Of a stretch of 64,000 nt of DNA, positions 8,386-18,344 are shown piece after piece. The stretch comes from CAXXOK01 sp964640955. Lineage in GTDB: Bacteria > Bacillota > Clostridia > Christensenellales > Aristaeellaceae. The notes under the pieces are model-generated. The model was not told where the DNA came from, did not search any database, and saw only the letters and a program-made list of their open reading frames with translations. The stretch spans positions 434,001 through 498,000 of the forward strand of contig CAZXJI010000001.1 of NCBI GenBank assembly GCA_964640955.1, in the 5' to 3' direction. Position 1 is the stretch's first letter. Every line of letters begins with the position of its first letter. Made by a program: the position numbers and the translations under genes.

Positions 8386-8911
8386 GCTTTGCCCGGCCGG
8401 CAAACGGCTCTGGATCGTTTTGACGCTGATCCTTCTGATCGCCGTTTCCATGTTCGGTTTCACCCTGAGCACCTACGTGCGGCAGATCAACCTGTTTTCC
8501 AGCGGGTGGGTCGGGCCGAAGTACTTCGCCTTTGAATTGGGTAATTCCGTTTCCAGCCGCGACCTGGAGCCCGGCGGAAGCGTTTCCTATCCCTTTACCG
8601 TTTCCAACTTCAACGACGGCGGAACGGCCCAGGTAGACCTGGACGTTTCCATCACCATCACCTTCCCCACGCAGCTTGCGGACACCGGCACCGTTCGCGC
8701 CTCGCTCAGCCGGGACGGCCAAACGCTGGCCACCTCCGAAAGCGGCACGCTCAGCTGCGCCGGTGCCACCCTGCCCCGCAACGAGCAGACCACCCATACG
8801 TACACCCTCACGCTGACCTGGCTGGACGCCGACATGACGTACCTGAGCGACAAGACCGCTCAAACCTTCGACGCCTCGCACATCGGCGTGAGCGTGTCGG
8901 CCTATCAATAA
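8375..8911 (+). CDS. TasA/camelysin-like secreted protein 3
   Basis: This 178-residue protein starts at ATG 8375, inside the 3' end of the previous gene, with GGAGGGGG 8 bases upstream. A longer upstream reading in this frame has no ribosome site and lacks a signal peptide. It has a basic head, a hydrophobic stretch and GFTLSTYVRQ at the SipW-type junction. LEPGGSVSYPFTVSNFN and a long beta-rich region follow. It shows the same family pattern as its neighbours and a DGGTAQVDLDVSITIT segment typical of TasA-like folds. Confidence 0.7.
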   Translation: MWNKLCPAGKRLWIVLTLILLIAVSMFGFTLSTYVRQINLFSSGWVGPKYFAFELGNSVSSRDLEPGGSVSYPFTVSNFNDGGTAQVDLDVSITITFPTQLADTGTVRASLSRDGQTLATSESGTLSCAGATLPRNEQTTHTYTLTLTWLDADMTYLSDKTAQTFDASHIGVSVSAYQ

Positions 8912-8976
8912 AAAATCGCGTTCTTCTCTTGCAATACGGCAAGGTTTATGAAATACTCTGGGAAGGAGGAAGTCGT

Positions 8977-9534
8977 GTGAAAAAGGCGCTCCTGCCGATC
9001 ATCCTGCTGGTCGCGCTGATCGTTGTGTTCACTTCCGGTTCGGTATCGCTGTACACGAAAACGGAGACAATCAACGGTCAGATCTCCACGAGCCTGTTCA
9101 TCCTGACCGGCGAGGAAGAAACAACCTCCTACCAGTTCGGCCTAAGCGGGCTGACCCTGATGCCCGGCGAAGGAGAAAAGGAACTCTACCGCTTTACGCT
9201 GAGCAACGCACGGGATTCCTCCAGCATAAGCGACTACAACCAGAGCATCACCATCGCATCCGGCGGCATGGCCGCGGCGATCCAGGCCATGGACGGCCTG
9301 ACCTTTTACCTGTACGACGTAACCTCGGAAAGTTCCGACCCCATCGCGACCGTCACCTCGGGGGAGCTGTCCTGCGGGGGCATCACGTTCCCGGCGGGCG
9401 AGCAGACCACCGTGGAGTACAGGCTTACGGCGCGATGGACGGATACGGGCGACAGCCAGAGCCAGACCAGCGTCGCCTCCGGCGGCCATACCTACCCCGT
9501 GCGCATCACGGTCACGGCGGAAAGCAGCGTGTGA
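8977..9534 (+). CDS. TasA/camelysin-like secreted protein 4
   Basis: This 185-residue protein starts at GTG 8977, with AAGGAGG (8963-8969) 7 bases before it. This is preferred over an upstream ATG at 8929 that lacks a site. A hydrophobic segment leads to SGSVSLYTKTE, again the G-x-x-x-x-Y-T junction, then LMPGEGEKELYRFTLSN, a variant of the shared xPGE..YxFxxxN motif. It is the most divergent of the four small proteins. It sits 38 bp before the Pro-Thr repeat gene, completing a row of likely SipW substrates. Confidence 0.68.
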   Translation: MKKALLPIILLVALIVVFTSGSVSLYTKTETINGQISTSLFILTGEEETTSYQFGLSGLTLMPGEGEKELYRFTLSNARDSSSISDYNQSITIASGGMAAAIQAMDGLTFYLYDVTSESSDPIATVTSGELSCGGITFPAGEQTTVEYRLTARWTDTGDSQSQTSVASGGHTYPVRITVTAESSV

Positions 9535-9572
9535 CCCCTGCGACGATCCGGGAATGAAAGGAGGGGTGAAGC

Positions 9573-11789
<2,217 letters not shown>

Positions 11790-11817
11790 CCTTCCAACGA
11801 CCTTCCCAACCTCTCCT

Positions 11818-11977
11818 TATACTATTTCAAACCCTGAACGCCTCGATCTCGTTCCGATTTGATCCTGTGGCTTCGCTGCGAAGTCTCGACGTAACCCCGC
11901 ACGCCTTCGGCTTCGCTCCTCGCCACGGAATAAAATCGCTCACGACCTCTAATGCGCTAAGGCTTTGAAGTAGTATA
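11818..11977. repeat. 160-bp imperfect palindromic element (MITE-like)
   Basis: The ends TATACTATTTCAAA (11818-11831) and TTTGAAGTAGTATA (11964-11977) are inverted repeats matching at 13 of 14 positions. The interior arms also pair imperfectly, for example CGATTTGATCCTGTGGC against the complement of GCCACGGAATAAAATCG. No open frame is supported. It fills the gap between the convergent Pro-Thr protein gene and the glycosidase gene. It could be a small non-autonomous transposable element or a folded RNA element. Confidence 0.6.
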
Positions 11978-11992
11978 CCCCTCGCGCGAACG

Positions 11993-12020
11993 CCCCGCTG
12001 CCGGTTGATCGGCGGCGGGG
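11993..12020 (+). terminator. Stem-loop terminator after the TasA-like operon
   Basis: An 11-bp GC-rich stem (11993-12003 with 12010-12020) and a 6-nt loop are followed by TGTTTGCGTTTT. It lies between convergent genes. Confidence 0.65.
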
Positions 12021-12071
12021 TGTTTGCGTTTTGCTATGCGGTTATCGTCGTTTGTTCGCGGCGGCGCCGCG

Positions 12072-13019
12072 TTATTCTTCCAACCCCGTGTATTCCGGCA
12101 CCTGCGCGGACGTGCCCAGCGCGATCAGCCCGGAAACGCTGCGGTCGCTTTTCACCAGCCCCTCGGGGTTGGTGCTGTCCAGCTTTTTCCCCATAAACAG
12201 GAGGCTGCACGTTTTCCCGCCGTCCAGGTTGAGCGCTTCGGTCACGCCCAGCGCCTGCATGCGCTCCGCCAGCCATTGGATGTCCGCGCCCTTGCTGCGC
12301 TTGTTACGCCCTTCCACCGAGATCGCCACGAAGTGGTACGGCTCGATCATCCCGATGGCCGAGCGCGGTTCCTTCGTTTTCCATTTCGTTTCGACCAGGG
12401 CGTTGATCTCCCCGTCGCGCACCAGCCAGGGCCCGAAGCTCAGCACCGTCTGCGCGCCCGCCTCCACGTACTCTTCCGCGGTCAGCTCCTTGCTTTTGTA
12501 CACGCGCATCGTGCCGTCCGGAAAAAACGCGGCGGTATCCAGCGTAGGCCAGGCGTTGCTGTCGCTTTTGTGGGTTTTGCTGCAAGCGATTGCGCCGTCC
12601 CGCACGATGATGCCGGGCGTCTTGTGGTTGTAAAGGCGATAGCCGAACTGGTCGTCGTTGATGGCAAATACTGCGTCGTTTTCCCGAGCCAGCCGCTCCG
12701 CGTAGAAAAATCCCTTGCCGGGGTTCTCGGCGTTGGCTAAAAGAAACCTGAGCGGCGATTCCGCCGTGAATTGCAGATCGGCCTCGTACCACAGGATGGT
12801 GTCGTCCGTGTCCTCGTAGCGGTGAATTTCGATCCGCACGCCCTGGGACAGGCTCTGATAAAACCAGTACCCTCCCTCGTAATCCACCGTGACCGTCTCG
12901 TCGGCCTCCGCCGCCGCGCCGTCCCCGGCCGCCGCTTCCGCCGTCGCCTGCCCGAGGCAGCAAAACGCCAGGCAGCCCGCAAACAACTCTGCAAGCACCC
13001 TCTGTTGAGCCTTCTTCAT
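12072..13019 (-). CDS. Secreted phosphodiester glycosidase family protein (NAGPA-like)
   Basis: This 315-residue protein has an N-terminal signal-like hydrophobic segment (~8-26) and an Ala/Glu-rich linker. The NAGPA/DUF2233 domain follows, with EPRSAIGM (around residue 225) and NLDGGKTCSLLFMG (around 275), the hallmark Asp-Gly-Gly motif. Family members hydrolyse N-acetylglucosamine-1-phosphodiester-type linkages on glycans or cell envelope polymers. It is encoded convergently with the TasA-like operon and alone. The substrate is unknown. Confidence 0.82.
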   Translation of the reverse strand: MKKAQQRVLAELFAGCLAFCCLGQATAEAAAGDGAAAEADETVTVDYEGGYWFYQSLSQGVRIEIHRYEDTDDTILWYEADLQFTAESPLRFLLANAENPGKGFFYAERLARENDAVFAINDDQFGYRLYNHKTPGIIVRDGAIACSKTHKSDSNAWPTLDTAAFFPDGTMRVYKSKELTAEEYVEAGAQTVLSFGPWLVRDGEINALVETKWKTKEPRSAIGMIEPYHFVAISVEGRNKRSKGADIQWLAERMQALGVTEALNLDGGKTCSLLFMGKKLDSTNPEGLVKSDRSVSGLIALGTSAQVPEYTGLEE

Positions 13020-13222
13020 ACTGTTCCCTCACCCGTCGGTCCGGACCCGGCGCTCCGCCTCGAACGGAGCCTGCCGCAAGCACCGTCAGTGTATCAGCGT
13101 CGGCGGGCGCTGTCAACCGCCGCTACGGCGCGGCTTGTACCCTTTGTCGCCCTGCGCGCCACAAACGCAATTACAGGCAAGAATTTGCAGGTCTGTCCAT
13201 ATTGTTTTGGGTGCCGATCCTC

Positions 13223-13228
13223 TATAAT
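13223..13228 (+). promoter_or_regulatory. Probable -10 element of the chitobiose operon
   Basis: A perfect TATAAT lies 32 bases before the chbP start and AAGGAGAGG follows it. No good -35 hexamer is seen at the right distance, which suggests activator dependence. The 13020-13222 gap has no gene. Confidence 0.55.
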
Positions 13229-13260
13229 GTGGCGGGAAGCATAAGGAGAGGGATCACATC

Positions 13261-15666
13261 ATGCAATACGGCCGTTTCGACACTATAAACCGGGAATACG
13301 TGATCGACAGGGTCGATCTGCCCGTGTCCTGGACAAACTACATCGGCACCCGCGAAATGTGCGGGGTGTTCAACCACACCGCGGGCGGCTACCTGTTCTG
13401 CGGCTCGCCGGAGTACCACCGCATTACCCGTTTCCGGCCTAACGGCGTGCCCATGGACTGGCCGGGGCACTACGTGTACCTGCGCGACGAGGAGACGGGC
13501 GACTACTGGAGCGTGTCCTGGCAGCCGGTGGGCAAGCCGCTTACCGGGGCGAAGTATGCCTGCCGGCACGGATTTTCCTACGTAAAATACCTGTGCGACT
13601 ACAGGGGGATCGCGGCGGAGCAGACCCTGTTCGTGGCGCAGGACGACCCCGTGGAGTTCTGGGACGTGCGCGTGCGCAACGCGGGCGATAAACCCCGTTC
13701 GATCAGCGTCTTTTCCTACGCCGAGTTCTCCTTCCATCACATCGACATGGACAACCGCAACTTCCAGATGAGCCTGTACGCCGCCGGTTCCCGCTATGAG
13801 AACGGCGTGATCGAGCACGACCTGTTCTACGAGGAGGACGGCTATCAGTTCTTCACCGCTTCCTTTGCGCCCGACGGGTTCGACTGCCTGCGCGACGCCT
13901 TCATCGGTCCCTATCGCACGGAGCGCAACCCGCTCGCCGTGGAGGCGGGGGCCTGCACCGGCAGTTTCGAGAAGGGCGGCAATCACTGCGCCTGCCTGCA
14001 AAAGAAGCTGACGCTCGCGCCGGGCGAGGAAACGCGGCTCATTTTCCTGTTGGGCGAGGGCAATGCGGATAATGGCAAACGGATGCGCGAAAAATATGCC
14101 AACGCCGCCGCCGCGGATGAGCAGTTCGCCAAGCTAAGGGCCTTCTGGGACGAAAAATGCGCTAAGCTCCAGGTGAGCACCCCCGATGAGGGCCTGAACA
14201 CCCTCACCAACCAGTGGACGCTCTACCAGAGCGAGATCAACGTGATGTTCTCGCGCTTCTCCTCCTTTATCGAGGTGGGCGGCCGCACGGGCCTGGGCTA
14301 CCGGGACACGGCGCAGGACGCCATGTGCGTTCCCCATTCCAACCCGGAAAAGTGCAAAAGCCGCATTGTGGAGCTGCTGCGCGCGCTGACGACCACCGGC
14401 TACGGCCTGCACCTGTTCGAGCCGGCCTGGTTCGACCCGGACAGGAAGGAGCAGAGCTTCAAATCCCCCACGGTGGTGCCCGTACCCGACAAATCGCAGA
14501 TCGTCCACGGACTCAAGGACGCCTGTTCGGACGACGCCCTGTGGCTGATCGGCGCGATCGTCAACTACGTCAGGGAAACGGGCGCGTTCGCCTTTCTGGA
14601 CGAGCCCGTCACCTACGCCGACGGCGGCGAAGGCACGGTGTACGAGCATATGCGCCGCATCCTGGATTTTTCCGCGAAGGAGATCGGCGCGCACGGCGTA
14701 TGCAAGGGTCTGCGCGCGGACTGGAACGATTGCCTCAACCTGGGCGGCGGCGAAAGCGCGCTGGTCAGCTTCCTGCACTACTGGGCGCTTGAGCAGTTCG
14801 TATCCCTGGCCCGCTACCTGGGGCGCGGCGCGGACGCCGGATGCTACGCAGCCATCGCCGAACGCGTGAAGCGGACCTGCGAGGGCGTTCTGTGGGACGG
14901 GGAATGGTACCTCCGGGGCCTGACGGCGGACGGCCGCAAAATCGGCACGCGGGCGGACGCGGAGGGCCGCGTGCATCTGGAAAGCAACGCCTGGGCGGTG
15001 CTTTCCGGCGCGGCGGAGGGCGAGCGCGGTAACCGCGCCATGGACGCCGTGATGAGCCATCTGTTCACACGCTACGGGCTGATGCTCAACGCTCCGCCCT
15101 ACACGCACCCCGACGACGGCATCGGCTTCGTGACCCGCGTCTATCCGGGCGTCAAGGAGAACGGCTCCATCTTTTCCCACCCCAACCCCTGGGCGTGGGC
15201 GGCCATGTGCCGGCTGGGGCGCGGGGCGGACGCGCTTACGCTGTACGACGCGCTGTGCCCCTATCACCAGAATGATCGGATCGAGGTGCGCCAGTCCGAG
15301 CCCTACTCCTACTGCCAGTTCGTGATGGGCCCCGCGCACAGCGCGTTCGGCCGCGCGAGGCACCCCTTTATGACCGGTTCGGCCGGCTGGGCCTACTTCG
15401 CCTCCACCCAGTATATGCTGGGCGTGCGGCCCGACTTCGACGGCCTGATCGTCGACCCGTGCGTGCCGCCGGACTGGAAGACTTTTTCCGTCACGCGGCA
15501 ATGGCGGGGAGCGACCTACGAAATCACGGTACATAACCCGCAGGGCGTGCAAAAGGGCGTCCGCTCGATGACGGCCGACGGAAAAGCGGTCGAAAAACTG
15601 CCGCCGCTGCCCGCGGGCGCGGTGTGCCGCGTGACGGTCGAAATGGGGAGGAAAAACGATGATTAG
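13261..15666 (+). CDS. chbP: N,N'-diacetylchitobiose phosphorylase (GH94)
   Basis: This 801-residue protein would split (GlcNAc)2 with phosphate into GlcNAc-1-phosphate and GlcNAc in the cytoplasm. Residues closely follow the GH94 chitobiose phosphorylases I remember: an N-terminal YGRFD..NREYVI start, RPGHYVYLRD-like and GDYWSVSWQPV segments, IEVGGRTGLGYRDTAQD, and GLRADWNDCLNLGGGES with the general acid Asp487. It has no signal peptide. It overlaps the phosphomutase gene by 8 bp, and NagA follows. This forms a coherent GlcNAc-1-P to GlcNAc-6-P to GlcN-6-P route. Cellobiose phosphorylase is the main alternative, but the context argues against it. Confidence 0.93.
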   Translation: MQYGRFDTINREYVIDRVDLPVSWTNYIGTREMCGVFNHTAGGYLFCGSPEYHRITRFRPNGVPMDWPGHYVYLRDEETGDYWSVSWQPVGKPLTGAKYACRHGFSYVKYLCDYRGIAAEQTLFVAQDDPVEFWDVRVRNAGDKPRSISVFSYAEFSFHHIDMDNRNFQMSLYAAGSRYENGVIEHDLFYEEDGYQFFTASFAPDGFDCLRDAFIGPYRTERNPLAVEAGACTGSFEKGGNHCACLQKKLTLAPGEETRLIFLLGEGNADNGKRMREKYANAAAADEQFAKLRAFWDEKCAKLQVSTPDEGLNTLTNQWTLYQSEINVMFSRFSSFIEVGGRTGLGYRDTAQDAMCVPHSNPEKCKSRIVELLRALTTTGYGLHLFEPAWFDPDRKEQSFKSPTVVPVPDKSQIVHGLKDACSDDALWLIGAIVNYVRETGAFAFLDEPVTYADGGEGTVYEHMRRILDFSAKEIGAHGVCKGLRADWNDCLNLGGGESALVSFLHYWALEQFVSLARYLGRGADAGCYAAIAERVKRTCEGVLWDGEWYLRGLTADGRKIGTRADAEGRVHLESNAWAVLSGAAEGERGNRAMDAVMSHLFTRYGLMLNAPPYTHPDDGIGFVTRVYPGVKENGSIFSHPNPWAWAAMCRLGRGADALTLYDALCPYHQNDRIEVRQSEPYSYCQFVMGPAHSAFGRARHPFMTGSAGWAYFASTQYMLGVRPDFDGLIVDPCVPPDWKTFSVTRQWRGATYEITVHNPQGVQKGVRSMTADGKAVEKLPPLPAGAVCRVTVEMGRKNDD

Positions 15667-17071
15667 GTTCGGCACCGGCGGATGGCGCGCCGTGATCGGG
15701 GAGGATTTTACCAAGGCGAACGTACAGCTGCTGACCGCCACGCTCTGCGGTTGGATACGGGAGCAGGGGCTTGCCGGGCGCGGCCTGTGCGTCGGCTACG
15801 ACCGGCGATTTTTGTCCAAACAGGCCGGCCAATGGGTGGCCGAGGTGTGCGCAGGTGCGGGCGTAGCCTGCCGGGTGCTTGCCCGCGAGGCGCCTACGCC
15901 GCTGATCATGTTCACGGTGCGCAGGCTCGGCCTTCCCTACGGCCTGGCCATCACGGCCAGCCACAACCCGGCCGTGTACAACGGCGTGAAGGTGTTTACC
16001 GAGGGCGGCCGCGACGCCACCGAGCAGGTGACGGAGGCGATCGAAGCCCGCATCCCGGCGGCGGAAGGGCAGCCGATCCCGGCCGTGCCCTACGCCGAGG
16101 CGCTGGAAAAAAAGCTGATCACGGAAATCGATCCGTTCAACGACTACATCGACAGCATCCTGTCGCTGGTGGACATCGAAGCCATCAAGAACGCGCATCT
16201 GAAAATCGCGCTGGATCCCATGTACGGCGTGGGCCGCACCAGCCTGCAGACCATCCTGCTCACCGCGCGCTGCGAGGTGGAGGTCATCCACGACCGGCAC
16301 GATACGCTCTTCGGCGGCCGGCTGCCCTCCCCCAGCCTGCAGACGCTGGGATCGCTTTCCCGGTTCGTTGGCGAAACGGGCTGCGACCTGGGCATCGCAA
16401 CCGACGGGGACGCCGACCGCATCGGCATCATCGACGACACGGGCGCTTTCATCCACCCCAACAAGATTCTCGTGCTGCTCTACTACTATCTGCTGGCCTA
16501 CCGCGGCTGGCACGGCGCGGCGGTGCGCAACAACTCCACCACCTGCCTGCTGGACCGTGTGGCGGGGGGCTTCGGCGAGCAATGCTACGAGGTTCCCGTA
16601 GGTTTCAAGCACATTTCCCAGAAGATGCAGGAAACCGACGCGCTTATCGGCGGCGAATCCTCCGGCGGGCTGACGGTGCGCGGGCACATCCCCGGCAAGG
16701 ACGGCATCTACGCCGCGGCGCTGCTGGTGGAAATGAAGGCCAAAACCGGCAAAACGTTCTCCGAGGTCTACGGCGAGATCACCGACCGCTTCGGCGAGCT
16801 TTTCATGGCGGAAGCCGATTTCGCCATGACGCAGGCGCGCAAGGAAAAGCTGATGGCCCTGCTGTTTGCCGACAAGGCGCTGCCGGATTTCCCCTACGCC
16901 GTCGACCGCGTCTCTTACGAGGATGGCTACAAGGTCTACTTTCAAAACGGCGGCTGGGTCATCTGCCGCTTTTCGGGCACGGAGCCGCTTTTGCGCACCT
17001 GCGCCGAAATGCCGGAGGAGGCGGACGCGCGCCGCTGCGTGCGCCTGTGGCAGGCGTTTTTGAAGCTGTAA
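15659..17071 (+). CDS. Phosphohexomutase, probably GlcNAc-1-P/GlcNAc-6-P mutase
   Basis: This 470-residue member of the alpha-D-phosphohexomutase family has FGTGGWRAVIGEDF at the start, the phosphoserine loop TASHNP (~101-106), metal site DGDADR (~249-254), sugar-binding GGESSGG (~328-334) and phosphate-binding RFSGTEPLLR (~438-447). Four such blocks define the family. Its overlap with chbP and position before nagA imply that it turns GlcNAc-1-phosphate into GlcNAc-6-phosphate. A general phosphoglucomutase activity cannot be excluded. Confidence 0.9.
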   Translation: MIRFGTGGWRAVIGEDFTKANVQLLTATLCGWIREQGLAGRGLCVGYDRRFLSKQAGQWVAEVCAGAGVACRVLAREAPTPLIMFTVRRLGLPYGLAITASHNPAVYNGVKVFTEGGRDATEQVTEAIEARIPAAEGQPIPAVPYAEALEKKLITEIDPFNDYIDSILSLVDIEAIKNAHLKIALDPMYGVGRTSLQTILLTARCEVEVIHDRHDTLFGGRLPSPSLQTLGSLSRFVGETGCDLGIATDGDADRIGIIDDTGAFIHPNKILVLLYYYLLAYRGWHGAAVRNNSTTCLLDRVAGGFGEQCYEVPVGFKHISQKMQETDALIGGESSGGLTVRGHIPGKDGIYAAALLVEMKAKTGKTFSEVYGEITDRFGELFMAEADFAMTQARKEKLMALLFADKALPDFPYAVDRVSYEDGYKVYFQNGGWVICRFSGTEPLLRTCAEMPEEADARRCVRLWQAFLKL

Positions 17072-17191
17072 CGGCGCAGCGCGTGCCCACGGAGGAATAC
17101 CCGGTCGTGAATGTCGAATTGCTACAAACGGACGATGATTTTCACCGTTGCGGCAGGGCGCACCCCTGTCCGAGGGAAGGGAGACATTCGC

Positions 17192-18313
17192 TTGCGAATC
17201 GAAAAGGTGAACTATTTCGGGAATGATTACCGCTTCCGTTACGGCGACGTGGAAACGGACGGCGCGCGCATCACGAAGGTCGAGCCCCGCGGGGACGAGC
17301 CGCGCGAGGGCTGCGACCTGCTTTTGCCGGGCCTGATCGACCTCCATCTGCACGGCAACAGCGGGGCGGATTTTTCCGACGGGGATTTGGAGGGGCTGAC
17401 CACCGTGGCGCGCTTCCTGGCACAGGTGGGCGTGACTTCGTTCAGTCCCGCCTCCATGACGCTTCCGGAAGACCAGTTGCTGGCCGCCTGCCGTAACGCC
17501 GTGCGCTTCCGCCGCGAGGCGCCCGCCAAGGCGGCGCGGCTCTGCGGCGTCACCCTGGAGGGCCCGTTTTTCAACGTTAAAAAGAAGGGTGCGCAGGCGG
17601 CCGAGTACCTTCGCCTGCCCGATTTCGGCCTGTTCGGCCGCCTGCAGGCGGCCGCGGAAGGGCTGATCCGCATCGCGTGCGTCGCCCCGGAGCTGCCCGG
17701 CGCGGCGGCATTCGCCCGCGACGTGGTCGCCACGGGCGTCATCGTGTCCGCCGCGCACACCGAGGCGGATTACGATCAGGCGGCGGCGGGCTTCGACGCG
17801 GGCATCTCCCACGTCACCCACCTGTTCAACGCCATGCCGCCGTTTTTGCACCGCGCGCCCGGCGTGATCGGCGCGGCGTCGGAGCGGCCCGGCGTTACGG
17901 CGGAGCTGATCACCGACGGCGTGCACATCCACCCCAGCGCCGTGCGCGCCGCGTTCAAGCTGTTCGGGCCGGAGCGCATCTGCCTGATCAGCGACGCCAT
18001 GTCCGCCACGGGCATGGCCGACGGCGACTACTTCCTGGGCGGGCAGCCGGTAACGGTTCGTCAGGGCCGCGCGACGCTCGCCGACGGCACCATCGCCGGT
18101 TCGACCGCAACGCTCATCCACTGCGTGCGCACGGCCGTCTCCATGGGCATCCCCCTGGCGGACGCGGTGCGCTGCGCCACGGCCAACCCCGCGCGCGTGA
18201 TCGGCGTGGACGACGCGGGCATGATCGCCGAAGGGCTGCGGGCCGACCTGCTCCTGTGCGGCGGCGATCTGTCGCTCAAAACCGTGTTCCTGGGCGGCGA
18301 AGCCCTGAATTGA
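17192..18313 (+). CDS. nagA: N-acetylglucosamine-6-phosphate deacetylase
   Basis: This 373-residue metal-dependent amidohydrolase removes acetate from GlcNAc-6-P. Visible motifs are PGLIDLHLHGNSG (metal HxH), GVTLEGPFFN (metal Glu), SAAHTEADY, VTHLFNAMPP, LISDAMSATG (catalytic Asp) and LADGTIAGST. I chose the TTG at 17192, which has GGAAGGGAG about 9 bases upstream and gives a normal NagA N-terminus. An in-frame ATG at 17111 would add 27 atypical residues. It follows the mutase in the chitobiose operon. No nagB is in the window. Confidence 0.92.
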   Translation: MRIEKVNYFGNDYRFRYGDVETDGARITKVEPRGDEPREGCDLLLPGLIDLHLHGNSGADFSDGDLEGLTTVARFLAQVGVTSFSPASMTLPEDQLLAACRNAVRFRREAPAKAARLCGVTLEGPFFNVKKKGAQAAEYLRLPDFGLFGRLQAAAEGLIRIACVAPELPGAAAFARDVVATGVIVSAAHTEADYDQAAAGFDAGISHVTHLFNAMPPFLHRAPGVIGAASERPGVTAELITDGVHIHPSAVRAAFKLFGPERICLISDAMSATGMADGDYFLGGQPVTVRQGRATLADGTIAGSTATLIHCVRTAVSMGIPLADAVRCATANPARVIGVDDAGMIAEGLRADLLLCGGDLSLKTVFLGGEALN

Positions 18314-18344
18314 CGAAACCGTCCAGCAAGGAGGGAGCGCGCGC

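Noticed and set aside
17111..17191. Earlier ATG start for nagA
   Set aside because: It adds residues unlike NagA, and the nearest ribosome site is too far; TTG 17192 has a good site.
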